Source: DASXRA01 sp963737425 (GTDB lineage: Bacteria; Actinomycetota; Actinomycetes; Mycobacteriales; Jatrophihabitantaceae). From it: a DNA stretch of 64,000 nucleotides. Within the stretch, counting starts at the first letter, position 1; the number at the start of each line of letters is the position of its first letter. A program made the translations under genes and the position numbers. The stretch is taken from the NCBI GenBank assembly GCA_963737425.1, contig CAVTSX010000008.1, positions 558,001 through 622,000 on the forward strand. Direction: 5' to 3'. Under the pieces are notes generated by a model. The model did no database searches. It was not told the origin of the DNA and worked only from the letters and a program-made list of their open reading frames with translations. Positions 24,653 through 34,156 of the stretch are shown in pieces.

Positions 24653-27192
24653 GAATGAGCACCACACTTGCCCCGCCGCCCCTGATCGTCACGCCGTCAC
24701 CGGCACGGGGCGGGGGACCCGCCCGTCGCGCGATACGTCGCTGGGCCTGGCGGTTGCTTCGCCGCGAGTGGCGCCAGCAGGTACTCATCCTCAGCCTGCT
24801 GACGGTTGCGGTCGCGGCCACCACCGTCGGGCTCGGGCTCGTCGTCAACGTGACGAACACCGCCCAGGGCTTGTTCGGAACAGCCACCGCGCGTCTCAAC
24901 ATCACCAATCCAGGGCCGAACGGCGTCGCTGTGGACGTAGCCGCTGCGCGGCAGCGATTCGGCACCGTCGAAGCGATTACGCATGAGGCCGTGCCGGTGC
25001 CGGGGTCGGTCACCCCGGTCGACCTGCGTGCCCAGGATCCGCATGGCGCGTTCAGCAAGCCGATGCTGCGCCTGGTCTCCGGCAGCTACCCGAGGGGACC
25101 TGCCCAGGCAGCGGTCACGGCGACGGTCGCGACGACGTTCACTCTCAAGATCGGCTCGTCCTGGTCGGTGAACGGGCGGACCCTGCAGGTGGTCGGCATC
25201 GTCGAGAACCCCAAGGATCTGCAGGACGCATTCGGGCTGGTTGCGCCCGGCCAGATCAGTAGCCCGTCCAGCGTGAGCCTGCTCCTCAACGCCAGTGGCA
25301 CCGCGGTGATGTCCTTCCACCCACCCGCCGGGACGGACGAGGGCATCATGTCGTCCGGCACCGACATGGCGCAGTGGAAACGCAACCAGGCGCTCGGGGT
25401 CCTGCTGCTCGCCACTATCGGGCTTACCTTCATCGGCCTGCTGTCGGTGGCCGGATTCACCGTGATAGCGCAACGCCGGTTGCGTGCTCTTGGGATGATC
25501 GGCGCTATCGGTGCCACCGACCGGCAGGTGCGGCGGGTCATGTCGGCCAACGGGCTGGCTGTCGGCACCGTCGGCGCGCTCGTCGGCACGGGGCTCGGCC
25601 TGGTGGTGTGGCTCGCGCTGACACCCGCCTTCGAGGGAGTCGTCGGTCATCGATACGACCCGTTCGCACTGCCCTGGTGGGCGGTGCTCGCCGGCGCCGT
25701 CCTGGCCATCCTGACCGCGCTCGCCGCCTCGTGGTGGCCAGCCCGCGCGGCAGCCAAACTCCCCATCGTCGCGGCGCTGTCCGGCCGCCCCGCTGCGCCG
25801 CGGCCCGCTCACCGCTTCGCCCTTCTTGGCACGGTGCTCGCGACGGCGGGGTTCGTCGCGCTGGTCCTCGCCCACACAGTGCACACGGTGCTGATCGTGG
25901 CCGGCATCCTGGCGATCACGGCGGGCATGCTGCTGCTTGCCCCACTCGGGATTCGGGCACTGGCAGCGTTCGCTGGTCGTGCGCCGGTCGCGATACGCCT
26001 TGCGCTGCGCGACCTGACTCGCTACCAAGCCCGCTCCGGTGCGGCGCTGGCCGCGGCCAGTCTCGCGGTCGGAATCGCCGCCACGATCGCCGTCACCGCC
26101 GCGGCGCAGCAGGCTCACGACCACACCCTTACCGGCGGGAACCTTCCGACCAACCAGCTCATCGTCTGGCTCGCCAACCCCAACGACCACGGCGGTCCCG
26201 GGCTGAGCGTCGCGCCAGCCGGAGGCGGCTCGGCCACGCCGGCCGTGCCCGATCCAGCGGTGGTCACGCGCGCCCGGTCAACGGCCGACGTGATCGCGCA
26301 GGCGGTCGGGAGTGGCACCGTCGTCGAACTGGACAGTGCCGTCGACCTGAACTCGCCCGTGCCGGCCGGGGCGCCACCCGACGCGCGCCAGGCGACCTTG
26401 GTCCACCCGATCAGCGTTCCGGGGCGTGGCAAGGGCTGGAACGAGGTCGCGACCCCCTACGTGGCGACCCCGGCTGTGCTCAACCTGTACCGGATACCGG
26501 CACGTGACATCGGCGCGGGCAGTGACATCGTCAGCGCGCGCCGCGACCTGGGCCGGATCGAGCTCGGAACCGGGTTCAAGGGGGATTTCCGATCCGCCAC
26601 GGTGCAGGTGTCCGCGCTGCTGCCGAACTACACGTCGGCGCCCAACACGCTGATCACCCCGAAGGCAATGACTGCCAACGACTACACCGCCGAACCGATC
26701 GGTTGGTTGGTCCAGGCCAACCAACCGATCACCTCGGCGCAGATCACCAACGCCCGAAATCGCGCCGCCGCCGCCGGGATCACCATCGAGACCCGGACCG
26801 GTCCGGACCGCAGCCTCCAGCACCTGCGCGACTACTCGACGCTGGCCGGCGTGCTGGTGGCACTTGGCGTGCTGGCCATGACCGTCGGGCTGATCCGCAG
26901 CGAGACCGCCGCGGACCTGCGAACGCTCACCGCGACCGGCGCGAGCAGCGCCACCCGCCGCACGCTCAACGCGGCCTCGGCCGGAGCCTTGGCACTGCTG
27001 GGCGGAATCCTCGGCACCGCCGCGGCCTACCTCGCACTGATCGCTTGGCACTGGCACGACGTCAGCTACCTCAACCCGCCCCCGTACGCCGACCTGGCAG
27101 TCCTCATCCTCGGGCTACCGGTGGCCGCCATCGCCGGGGCCTGGCTATTCGGCCGCACTCCCACCAGCATCGCCCGCCGTTCGCTCGAGTAG
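24649..27192 (+). CDS. FtsX-like ABC transporter permease
   Basis: An 847-residue membrane subunit partnering the upstream ATPase. An N-terminal membrane helix (VLILSLLTVAVAATTVGLGL) is followed by a large extracytoplasmic domain, then three helices (from about LGVLLLATIGLTFIGLLSVA). A central pair of helices, a second external domain and a C-terminal three-helix FtsX module (LAGVLVALGVLAMTVGLI onward) come next. This duplicated FtsX layout is typical of actinobacterial MacB-like permeases. ATG 24649 overlaps the ATPase stop; ATG 24655 is an alternative. Open frame upstream of it overlaps the ATPase gene and is not used. Confidence 0.9.
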   Translation: MRMSTTLAPPPLIVTPSPARGGGPARRAIRRWAWRLLRREWRQQVLILSLLTVAVAATTVGLGLVVNVTNTAQGLFGTATARLNITNPGPNGVAVDVAAARQRFGTVEAITHEAVPVPGSVTPVDLRAQDPHGAFSKPMLRLVSGSYPRGPAQAAVTATVATTFTLKIGSSWSVNGRTLQVVGIVENPKDLQDAFGLVAPGQISSPSSVSLLLNASGTAVMSFHPPAGTDEGIMSSGTDMAQWKRNQALGVLLLATIGLTFIGLLSVAGFTVIAQRRLRALGMIGAIGATDRQVRRVMSANGLAVGTVGALVGTGLGLVVWLALTPAFEGVVGHRYDPFALPWWAVLAGAVLAILTALAASWWPARAAAKLPIVAALSGRPAAPRPAHRFALLGTVLATAGFVALVLAHTVHTVLIVAGILAITAGMLLLAPLGIRALAAFAGRAPVAIRLALRDLTRYQARSGAALAAASLAVGIAATIAVTAAAQQAHDHTLTGGNLPTNQLIVWLANPNDHGGPGLSVAPAGGGSATPAVPDPAVVTRARSTADVIAQAVGSGTVVELDSAVDLNSPVPAGAPPDARQATLVHPISVPGRGKGWNEVATPYVATPAVLNLYRIPARDIGAGSDIVSARRDLGRIELGTGFKGDFRSATVQVSALLPNYTSAPNTLITPKAMTANDYTAEPIGWLVQANQPITSAQITNARNRAAAAGITIETRTGPDRSLQHLRDYSTLAGVLVALGVLAMTVGLIRSETAADLRTLTATGASSATRRTLNAASAGALALLGGILGTAAAYLALIAWHWHDVSYLNPPPYADLAVLILGLPVAAIAGAWLFGRTPTSIARRSLE

Positions 27193-27312
27193 GTCGGCCC
27201 GGGGAGAGGATCGCGCGAAGACACTTCGTCCTGACAGGATGAGCCCGTCACCAGTCACGGCTCGGCGTCCGCGGACGTACCCGTCGATTCGGGCGCCGAC
27301 GGGGAGGTTGCG

Positions 27313-28224
27313 ATGCGAGCGACCTCGACGTGGGAACTGCCGGACGGCTGGGTTCGCATCAGCTCGCAGCGATGGGGTCCATTCGTCGTCCGCGAACTGG
27401 CCCGCCGACCGGACGGGCAGGTCGTCGAGTTCACCGCACGACGACACCGCAAAGGGCGCGGTCCTGCGCCGGTCGAAGCTGCGACGGGGTCAGTGGGCTC
27501 AGTGGACCAAGCCAGTTCGCCACGGCCCCAGGCCATCATTTGGGCCCCGCACGAGATCGGTTGGTGGGTAGGGGCCCTTTTCATTCTCGGATCGGCCTGC
27601 TTTGTCGTCGGTTCAGTGCCGGCGCTGTCCTCAGTGGTGTCCGCGAAGATCATCGCCGGCATCTACTTCGTCGGCTCGCTCTTCTTCACCAGCGCGGGTT
27701 ATCTCCAGTACGTGCAAGCGATCAACGCACGCGGAACCGGTGAGCAGCTGTCAGTCCACCGATGGATCGGGACGACGCCGCGCGGCATCGGCTGGTGGGC
27801 GGCGGCTGTGCAACTAGCCGGCACGCTGTTCTTCAACGTAACGACCTTCGAGTCGTTGAACACGGGATTCACCGTGCACCAGCAAAATCTGCGCGTGTGG
27901 TCGCCGGACTTCTTCGGCTCGATCTGCTTCCTCATCGCGAGCTGGCTCACAATCGAGGAAGTGCGCGCGCCTGATGGTCGCCGCTGGCGCTGGGCCGAGA
28001 TCCCGTGGCGCATCGTATGGCTCAACATGATCGGATCGATCTTCTTCATGGCCTCGGCAATCGCCGCATTCGTCCGCCCGGCAACGGATGAACTGCTCTC
28101 AGCCAGCATCGCCAACGGTGGCACCTTCCTCGGCGCCGCGTGTTTTCTCCGGGCCGCATGGCTGCTGCTCGTCGAACTCGCCGACACCGCCCCCACAACG
28201 GCCCCAGCCGCGCGAACGGGATGA
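27313..28224 (+). CDS. Multi-pass membrane protein of unknown function (YrhK-like helices)
   Basis: A 303-residue integral membrane protein. The first about 75 residues are soluble, and roughly eight hydrophobic helices follow, for example IGWWVGALFILGSACFVVG, IIAGIYFVGSLFFTSAGYLQ and IPWRIVWLNMIGSIFFM. Repeated aromatic-rich (W)WVGA..F..GS.(L/C)F motifs suggest internal duplication of helix pairs similar to the YrhK domain. GGGAGG precedes ATG 27313. No operon partner is close, and a function cannot be assigned. Confidence 0.75.
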   Translation: MRATSTWELPDGWVRISSQRWGPFVVRELARRPDGQVVEFTARRHRKGRGPAPVEAATGSVGSVDQASSPRPQAIIWAPHEIGWWVGALFILGSACFVVGSVPALSSVVSAKIIAGIYFVGSLFFTSAGYLQYVQAINARGTGEQLSVHRWIGTTPRGIGWWAAAVQLAGTLFFNVTTFESLNTGFTVHQQNLRVWSPDFFGSICFLIASWLTIEEVRAPDGRRWRWAEIPWRIVWLNMIGSIFFMASAIAAFVRPATDELLSASIANGGTFLGAACFLRAAWLLLVELADTAPTTAPAARTG

Positions 28225-28261
28225 CTTCAGGGACGCCCCGTGAGCCGAAGCGGGAGACGTG

Positions 28262-28906
28262 TCATGACGCGAGCAGGTAGGCGCTCTTGCCGATCAGCCA
28301 GCCCCCGACGATGAGCGACAACGCGACGATCATCGGGTCGCGATGTGCGTCGAGCCACTTGCGCAGATTACTCAGCCGCGACCTGGTCGCTTCCGGCGAG
28401 ACGATCGCGTATACCTCCATGACGGCATATCCCAGCGTCGCGATCAGGCAGTAGACGACGATCGCCACCACCGAGGACGTCTTGGACAGATCCGCCTGAG
28501 TGACCGTCGCCGCGCCGGCTGCGATCAGCCCCCAGGGTTGCAGCAAGAACGCCAGCACTGCTGCGGAAACAAGGTTGAGCCGATCGAGCCGGGACATCCA
28601 TCGTGGCGTCGGACGTGGTCGTCCACTGGTGCGATGGCGCGACCACCCGATGACGAGTAACCACACGCCGACCGCGATCCTGACAACCAGTGCGCCCGTG
28701 GACGGGATGGTGTTCGACTGCGGCGGTTTGCCACCGGTCAACACCAGAGTCAGCACCACGATTCCGACGAGCGAGATGGTCCAGCCACCAAGAAAACCGG
28801 CGCCCTTTCGGGTGCCACCCGCTGCGCTCAGGACAAGGATGAACGCGGTGAGAGGCAACGGGTCCAGGGCGATGGCGAGCGCGATCAGGATCAGGTCAAT
28901 CGTCAT
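28262..28906 (-). CDS. GAP-family (Sap/LysE-like) integral membrane protein
   Basis: A 214-residue membrane protein with about six helices. The N-terminal pattern LILIALAIALDPLPLTAFIL and the central LQPWGLIAAGAATVTQADLS resemble the actinobacterial GAP family (glycopeptidolipid- or sulfolipid-addressing proteins), which are related to LysE-type exporters and are implicated in moving surface lipids or small molecules. It stands alone. In a genome with an unusual lipid synthase a lipid-export role is conceivable, but no direct link is visible. Confidence 0.75.
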   Translation of the reverse strand: MTIDLILIALAIALDPLPLTAFILVLSAAGGTRKGAGFLGGWTISLVGIVVLTLVLTGGKPPQSNTIPSTGALVVRIAVGVWLLVIGWSRHRTSGRPRPTPRWMSRLDRLNLVSAAVLAFLLQPWGLIAAGAATVTQADLSKTSSVVAIVVYCLIATLGYAVMEVYAIVSPEATRSRLSNLRKWLDAHRDPMIVALSLIVGGWLIGKSAYLLAS

Positions 28907-29309
28907 CGCCGCGCCACCCGTCTACCAGCTTGACCGTGGCGCCGAGGCGTCCACGCCGGCGCAGCAGTACTGGTTCATCGTCATCGGAACATTTCGCCTT
29001 CGCCCCTCGCGCCCGGGGCGGCCCCGGAGTCGATCATCCAATGACAACACCACGTTCTGCCTGTTTCGGCCGGAGGGGCGTGCTCGACACGCCACCCCAA
29101 TCCGGCCGCAAGCTCTGCGAAGTCCCGCCGTCTGGGTGAAATTCCGCGTCCCCCTTTCGATCGATCGGGCCAAGCGTGCCAGCCTCTGTTGTCTCTCGGG
29201 CCTTGCCCTGCGTACGTGCGACGGGATTCAGCGATGCAATCGCTGGGGGTGGCAAGCAATCACCTACCCGGCTGAACACCGGCAGCGTACTGGTGGCGGC
29301 GCTCGAGAC
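28907..29309. other. Intergenic region without recognisable features
   Basis: The about 400 bases between the GAP-family gene and the DMT transporter gene hold no convincing reading frame or structured RNA. A few GC-rich short dyads occur (for example around 29010-29035), but none is a clear terminator. Confidence 0.4.
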
Positions 29310-30185
29310 TCAGGTTGTCGACGCGGCTGGTGCGACGGGCGCCGCCTCGAACGAGGGTGCCGTCTTGGCCAGGAACACCACGCCGACGACCATCGCCGCG
29401 AAGCCGAAGGCACCAAGGCCGATCTGTAGCGGCCCGCCGACGAAGTGCTCGCCGTACAACCAGACGCCCAGGAGGATGCTGACGAAGGGATTGACGATCA
29501 CCATGAACGGTTGAGAGACGGCGAGCGGGCCGTAGTGCAGCGCGGCCTGGGTCAGCACCGTGCCGACGATTCCAGCGACCACCACGCCGTAGACCGCCCC
29601 GTGCACCAGGACCGCAGGCGCACCGTCCGCGGCGAGCACGTCCGTTGCCGACTTCAGGAAAGTCGCCAGCGCGGCCCACACGATCCCCGACGCCGTGGCG
29701 TACAGCGCGGCGCGTCTGACCGGCGTTCCCCGGCTGGCCAGGGCGGCAAATAGCGCTGCGAGGCCGCCGCAGGTGAGCAGCGCCGGCAGCCAGGCTTGCG
29801 CGGTCGCCCCCGGGTGGCCGCCCTGCGGTTCGGCCATGATCAAGAAGACGGCAAGCCCGGCGGACGTCACCGACGCAGAGACCCAAGCGGCCGGCATCAC
29901 GTGACGCCGCAACCACAGCGCCCCGACGACCAGCGAGAACACCAGCTCGGTGACCAGGATCGACTGCACCACGGAGAGCCGCCCGTTGTACAGCGCGAGC
30001 GCTTGGAACACGAAGCTGCCGATCATCGCGACGACGCCGAACAGCCAGAGCGGGTTTCGGATCAGGTACAGCGCCAAGCGCCGACCCCGGTCCTTGCCCG
30101 GCGCTGAGGTGCTGGCCACGTGCTGGGTGACAACGTTGAGAGCGCTGGTGAGGGCTGCGGCAAAGGCGAACAGGACGCTCACCAT
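29310..30185 (-). CDS. DMT-superfamily (EamA-like) transporter
   Basis: A 291-residue protein with about nine to ten hydrophobic helices and the two-fold layout of drug/metabolite transporters. The helices include LWLFGVVAMIGSFVFQALAL, VQSILVTELVFSLVVGALWL, and LAVSQPFMVIVNPFVSILLG followed by the WLYGEH motif typical of EamA second halves. ATG is at 30183-30185. It is probably an exporter of a small metabolite; the substrate is unknown. No operon partner is visible. Confidence 0.85.
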   Translation of the reverse strand: MVSVLFAFAAALTSALNVVTQHVASTSAPGKDRGRRLALYLIRNPLWLFGVVAMIGSFVFQALALYNGRLSVVQSILVTELVFSLVVGALWLRRHVMPAAWVSASVTSAGLAVFLIMAEPQGGHPGATAQAWLPALLTCGGLAALFAALASRGTPVRRAALYATASGIVWAALATFLKSATDVLAADGAPAVLVHGAVYGVVVAGIVGTVLTQAALHYGPLAVSQPFMVIVNPFVSILLGVWLYGEHFVGGPLQIGLGAFGFAAMVVGVVFLAKTAPSFEAAPVAPAASTT

Positions 30186-30612
30186 GACCGCTGATTCTAG
30201 AGACCTCGTTCGTGGTTCAGCCCGGTTCGCTCGTGGCTCTCAGGCCTGCGCGACATGTCCTGGTGGACAACGTCATGAACGCGACCATGCGGGCTGCTCC
30301 CCATAACCGCGACAACCGCGGCACGCTGCTGCTCACCGCCGCGGTGTCCGGGCTGGGCTTCGCGCTGACCCGGGTCCTGCCCGAGACCTCCGGAGTCAGC
30401 CTGGAACAGATAACCCAACCGGCCCGCACCGAACCAACTGGGCCAGCCACACCGCCCGGCATCGGCGCAAACGGCGGAGCCACTAGCACCCGCCACACCA
30501 GCCCCACCACTGAACGCGGCCGATCCACTACCCGAACCGCTCCGCCTCAGCGATGAAGCAGCAGCCAGCTGACCATCCGGACCCGGTGCATGCTGCGCCA
30601 CCGCCGTGGACC
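30186..30612. other. Intergenic region without recognisable features
   Basis: About 430 bases between the DMT start and the 3' end of the zinc-finger gene. Frames on both strands give only low-complexity Pro/Thr/Arg sequence, and no homology or RNA structure is recognised. It must hold the DMT promoter. Confidence 0.35.
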
Positions 30613-31272
30613 TCACCGCGCGGCGTGCCCGCTGTTGTCCGGGGTTGACGCTGCCTTCGCCGCGGTCAGGTTCAGGAACGCCACGGCCCGCTCGAAGATC
30701 TCCCCGATGGTGTGTCCCGCCAGCCGAGTCTGGTAGGCCTGATACCGAGTCGTCTCCCATGCCTGCGCCCGCGGTGCGAGCGAGGCAAGCGCCGGTCGCG
30801 GCACTGACTTCCAGGTCCAGCCCGTGAGTGGCGCTCCGCTTTCGCCAGGTGCGCCGGGTTCGACGAACTCGGCAAGATCGACTCCATGGCCGATCTGGTT
30901 CCGCACAAAGCGCAATCCGGCCAAGGTCTCCTCGATCGCCCGGCGTTGCGCAGGCGCCTGCTCTGCCAGCACGTCGTCGTACACGCGCAGGTGATCGCGC
31001 ACCATGGCGGCGTCGACAATCGTCACGCCCCACACCGTTTCACTGATCGCCGCGAACGCTCGCGGCCGGTCCGATGCCCGCACCTGGGAAAGGCCCGCTG
31101 CCATATCCCTCATCGCGGTGATCGACCACCGCAGCGCACTCGCCTCGACCGCCGGATCACCCTTGCCCTTGCGGTTCCATGCGACTCGACACCGAACAGA
31201 GCAGAACCGGGCATGCTCGCGGCGCGGCGCGAACACAACTCCGCACTGCTCGCAACGCCGAGTGTCAGCCAC
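30613..31272 (-). CDS. Small zinc-finger-containing conserved hypothetical protein
   Basis: A 219-residue protein. Near the N-terminus four cysteines form a treble-clef or ribbon-type zinc site: C8-x2-C11 (RCEQCGVVF) and C24-x3-C28 (FCSVRCRVAWNRK). The rest is predicted helical, including RFVRNQIGHGVDLAEF, without a recognised catalytic motif. I recall the zinc-finger start being common in actinobacterial proteins of unknown function. It is divergent from the MerR-regulated ABC operon, with about 120 bases between. Confidence 0.7.
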   Translation of the reverse strand: MADTRRCEQCGVVFAPRREHARFCSVRCRVAWNRKGKGDPAVEASALRWSITAMRDMAAGLSQVRASDRPRAFAAISETVWGVTIVDAAMVRDHLRVYDDVLAEQAPAQRRAIEETLAGLRFVRNQIGHGVDLAEFVEPGAPGESGAPLTGWTWKSVPRPALASLAPRAQAWETTRYQAYQTRLAGHTIGEIFERAVAFLNLTAAKAASTPDNSGHAAR

Positions 31273-31355
31273 CTGTCCACGTTACGCACGTCAGCACCTG
31301 CAACTGGGCCTCGTTGGCTCGCCGAGGCTTCGGATTCTGCACCCCACCTCTTCGC

Positions 31356-31375
31356 TTGACCTTGACGCTGGGTCA
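31356..31375 (+). promoter_or_regulatory. MerR-type operator/promoter for the ABC exporter operon
   Basis: TTGACC begins at 31356 and can serve as a -35 box. TGACC (31357-31361) and GGTCA (31371-31375) form an inverted repeat, as in MerR-family promoters where the operator lies between the promoter boxes. A weak -10 (CATGCT, 31382-31387) 20 bases further would put transcription start at or next to ATG 31395, suggesting a leaderless transcript. The MerR gene is third in the same operon. Confidence 0.55.
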
Positions 31376-31394
31376 GCCTTTCATGCTGTCGGGC

Positions 31395-32342
31395 ATGGAC
31401 ACATTTTCCACGATTTCCGTCGCGGGTCTGCGCAAGTCTTATGGGACGCACCGGGTTCTCGATGGTGTCGACCTCGATGTCGCCGCTGGGACGGTCTTCG
31501 CGCTGCTCGGGCCGAACGGGTCGGGCAAGACGACAACCGTGCACATCCTGTCGACCCTGATCGCGGCCGACGCCGGCACCGTTCGGGTGGCCGGCTTCGA
31601 CGTCGTCGCCGAGGCCGATCAGGTGCGGGCACGTATCGGCGTCACCGGGCAGTTCTCGGCTGTCGAGGACCTGTTCACCGGTACCGAGAACCTGCGCCTG
31701 ATGGCGGACCTGCACCACCTGCCGAAGGCCCTCGCGCGCCGGCGGATCGACGACCTGTTGACCCGCTTCGACCTGACCGATGCCGCGTCGAGACCGGCGA
31801 TGACGTATTCGGGCGGGATGCGGCGCCGTCTCGATCTGGCGATGACGCTGATCGGCGACCCCGAGGTGATCTTCCTCGACGAGCCGACGACGGGCCTCGA
31901 CCCGCGCAGTCGCCGCGACGTCTGGCACCTCGTGCGTGGGCTCGCCGCCGGCGGCACGACGATCTTCCTCACCACGCAATACCTCGACGAGGCCGACGAA
32001 CTCGCCGACCAAATCGCCCTTCTCGACGGCGGAACGATCGTCGCGGCGGGAACGCCCGCTGAGCTGAAGCGTCTCGTGAGCGGCGGTCACCTGCAGGTGG
32101 TCTTCATCGATTCGGAGGCGCTCGCCGCGGCCGCGGCCGCCTATCCGGACGCCAGCTGCGACCGCGACGCGCTGACACTGCGCATTCCCAGCGACGGTGG
32201 TCTGCGTTCGATGCGCGACGTGCTCGATCGTCTTGACGAGAACGCGGTGTCTGCGCTCACCGTGCACACCCCCGACCTGGACGACGTCTTCTTCGCCCTC
32301 ACCGGGCACGCCCCCACGACCGAGAAGGAGCTGGCCCGATGA
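31395..32342 (+). CDS. ABC transporter ATP-binding protein, DrrA-like
   Basis: A 315-residue ATPase of the daunorubicin-resistance type. Walker A is GPNGSGKTTT, the signature is YSGGMRRRLDLAM and Walker B is VIFLDEPTTGLD. The C-terminal about 70 residues include the DrrA-type extension (TVHTPDLDDVFFALTGH). ATG 31395 is chosen because it gives the canonical N-terminus and fits the predicted leaderless start; ATG 31383 is possible. It overlaps the permease by ATGA. It probably energises export of a hydrophobic drug, lipid or antibiotic. Confidence 0.92.
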   Translation: MDTFSTISVAGLRKSYGTHRVLDGVDLDVAAGTVFALLGPNGSGKTTTVHILSTLIAADAGTVRVAGFDVVAEADQVRARIGVTGQFSAVEDLFTGTENLRLMADLHHLPKALARRRIDDLLTRFDLTDAASRPAMTYSGGMRRRLDLAMTLIGDPEVIFLDEPTTGLDPRSRRDVWHLVRGLAAGGTTIFLTTQYLDEADELADQIALLDGGTIVAAGTPAELKRLVSGGHLQVVFIDSEALAAAAAAYPDASCDRDALTLRIPSDGGLRSMRDVLDRLDENAVSALTVHTPDLDDVFFALTGHAPTTEKELAR

Positions 32343-33214
32343 CCACGTTCGATACAGCCGCCGCCCGCGTCGTCAGGCCGGTGCGCCACTATCCGGTCCG
32401 CGACAGCTTGACCATGCTGCGCCGCAATCTGCGCCGCATGCGCCGCTACCCCTCTATGACGATCATGCTGGTCGGGATGCCGGTGATCTTCCTGCTGCTG
32501 TTCGTCTACGTCTTCGGCGGAACGCTCGGCCGCGGCCTGCCCGGTGCCGGCATCGACGGCGGACGGCACGCCTACCTCAGTTACGTCACGCCCGCGATCT
32601 TGGTGTTCACCGTCGCGAGCATCGGGCTCGGCACGGCCGTTTCCGTGGCGCTGGATGTGACCAGCGGGATCATGGCCCGGTTCCGCACCATGGCGATCTC
32701 GCCGTCGTCGGTGCTGACCGGGCACGTGGTCGGCACCATGATCCAGATCGTGCTTGCTCTCGCCGCTCTGCTCGGCATCGCGGCGCTGCTCGGCTATCGC
32801 AGCAACGCCTCGGCCGCCGACTGGCTGGGTGCCGCCGGGATCCTGGTGCTGTTCGGGTTGGCGTTGACCTGGTTGACGGTCGCGCTCGGGCTGGCGAGCA
32901 AGAGTGTCGAGTCGGCGAGCAACACCCCGATGATCCTGGTGCTGTTGCCCTTCCTCGGCAGCGGCTTCGTGCCGCCGTCATCGATGCCCGGGTGGCTGGC
33001 CGCGTTCGCCCGCAACCAGCCGTTCACCCCGACCACCGACGCGGTCCGCGGGCTGCTCGCCGGCGCTCCGCACAGCCACGATGTCGCTCTCGCAATCGTC
33101 TGGTGCGTCGCGATCACCGCGGTCGGATTCGCGTGGGCGCGACACTTGTTCCAGCGGCGCGGCCGCGCTGTGGGCAACCCGGCCCAGAGTTTCGCCGGCC
33201 GCCCCACCCAGTGA
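32339..33214 (+). CDS. ABC-2 type permease, DrrB-like
   Basis: A 291-residue membrane subunit with six hydrophobic helices, beginning with MTIMLVGMPVIFLLLFVYVF after a basic N-terminal segment. The fourth region contains TWLTVALGLASKSVESA and the helix before LPSSMP-like sequence (VPPSSMPGWLAAFARNQPF), typical of DrrB/ABC-2 exporters. Its start overlaps the ATPase stop (ATGA), and MerR follows after 24 bases. It functions with the DrrA-like ATPase as a homodimeric export channel. Confidence 0.92.
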   Translation: MTTFDTAAARVVRPVRHYPVRDSLTMLRRNLRRMRRYPSMTIMLVGMPVIFLLLFVYVFGGTLGRGLPGAGIDGGRHAYLSYVTPAILVFTVASIGLGTAVSVALDVTSGIMARFRTMAISPSSVLTGHVVGTMIQIVLALAALLGIAALLGYRSNASAADWLGAAGILVLFGLALTWLTVALGLASKSVESASNTPMILVLLPFLGSGFVPPSSMPGWLAAFARNQPFTPTTDAVRGLLAGAPHSHDVALAIVWCVAITAVGFAWARHLFQRRGRAVGNPAQSFAGRPTQ

Positions 33215-33238
33215 CCCGGATAGAGGACGATCGACGGC

Positions 33239-34009
33239 ATGCTCACCATCGGCCGGCTCGCCGACTTCGCCGGAGTGACGATCCGTGCGGTGCGGCACTA
33301 CCACGCCCGTGGGCTGCTGCCCGAGCCCGAACGCGACGCGTCCGGTTATCGCCGCTACAACGCGCAGGCCGTCGTCGACCTCATACGTATCAAGACTCTC
33401 GCCGATGCCGGCGTGCCGCTGGCCCGGGTGCGGGATCTGCTGCACGCCGAGCCGGAAGAATTCGCCGCCGCGACAAGGCAGATCGACCGCCAACTGCAGG
33501 CGGACATCCGGCGCCTGCAGCAACATCGCCGCCGGGTCGCCGAACTCGCAAGCGGCGACGGGCTCACCCTGCCGCCCGGCATCGTCGCCTACCTCGCCCG
33601 GCTGCGCGAGATCGGAATCAGCGAGCGCGTAGTGGGCATCGAGCGCGACGGGTGGATCCTGCTCGCGGCGCACGCGCCGGACCGTGTCGAAGAGTGGATA
33701 CGGCTCAAACACGCCGCACTGGACGACGACGCGTTCCGCAACATGTACCGAGACTTCGATGCAGCGCAGGACTGGCCGCCGGACGACCCGCGGCTCGAGC
33801 GCCTCGCCGACGACATCGTCGCCTACATGCACAAGATGGTCGAGCGACCCGAGCTGCAGTTGCGGCCCGAACCCACCGTCGATGCCACCACAGCCGGCCT
33901 GCTCGACTCACACACGATCAAAGCCTCGCCCGCGTGGCGACGACTCGAGCGTTCGCTCATCGAACGCGGCCTCGGGGAATTGACCAGCGTCCAGCAGGCT
34001 GATCAATGA
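33239..34009 (+). CDS. MerR-family transcriptional regulator
   Basis: A 256-residue regulator. The MerR DNA-binding domain is at the extreme N-terminus: MLTIGRLADFAGVTIRAVRH, then YHARGLLPEPERD and GYRRYNAQAV. It is followed by the dimerisation helix (about 80-110) and a C-terminal effector domain without metal-binding cysteines, so an organic ligand is likely. It is co-transcribed with the ABC exporter and presumably acts on the TTGACC-type site at 31356-31375, inducing export in response to a drug. Confidence 0.9.
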   Translation: MLTIGRLADFAGVTIRAVRHYHARGLLPEPERDASGYRRYNAQAVVDLIRIKTLADAGVPLARVRDLLHAEPEEFAAATRQIDRQLQADIRRLQQHRRRVAELASGDGLTLPPGIVAYLARLREIGISERVVGIERDGWILLAAHAPDRVEEWIRLKHAALDDDAFRNMYRDFDAAQDWPPDDPRLERLADDIVAYMHKMVERPELQLRPEPTVDATTAGLLDSHTIKASPAWRRLERSLIERGLGELTSVQQADQ

Positions 34010-34030
34010 GCGCCGCGCACCGCGTCAATC

Positions 34031-34156
34031 ATCAAGCGCCCCCAGATCAACTTCTACGTGGCGGACGCGGAGGCGCCGGTGCGGTTCTACCGTGATCACT
34101 TCGTCTCGTGGAGACATCCCGTACGCCGCAGTATGGTTCACGTCGAGCTGGCGGGC
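34031..34156 (+). pseudogene. Remnant of a VOC/glyoxalase-family gene
   Basis: Codons from 34031 read IKRPQINFYVADAEAPVRFY and then RDHF, the classic start of a glyoxalase/bleomycin-resistance protein, and a little later VHVEL, a piece of the next strand. There is no start codon in a sensible place. Intervening sequence is lost, and the frame runs into the 3' end of the convergent TetR gene. It is a decayed fragment, probably truncated when the TetR/SnoaL pair was acquired or rearranged. Confidence 0.6.
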
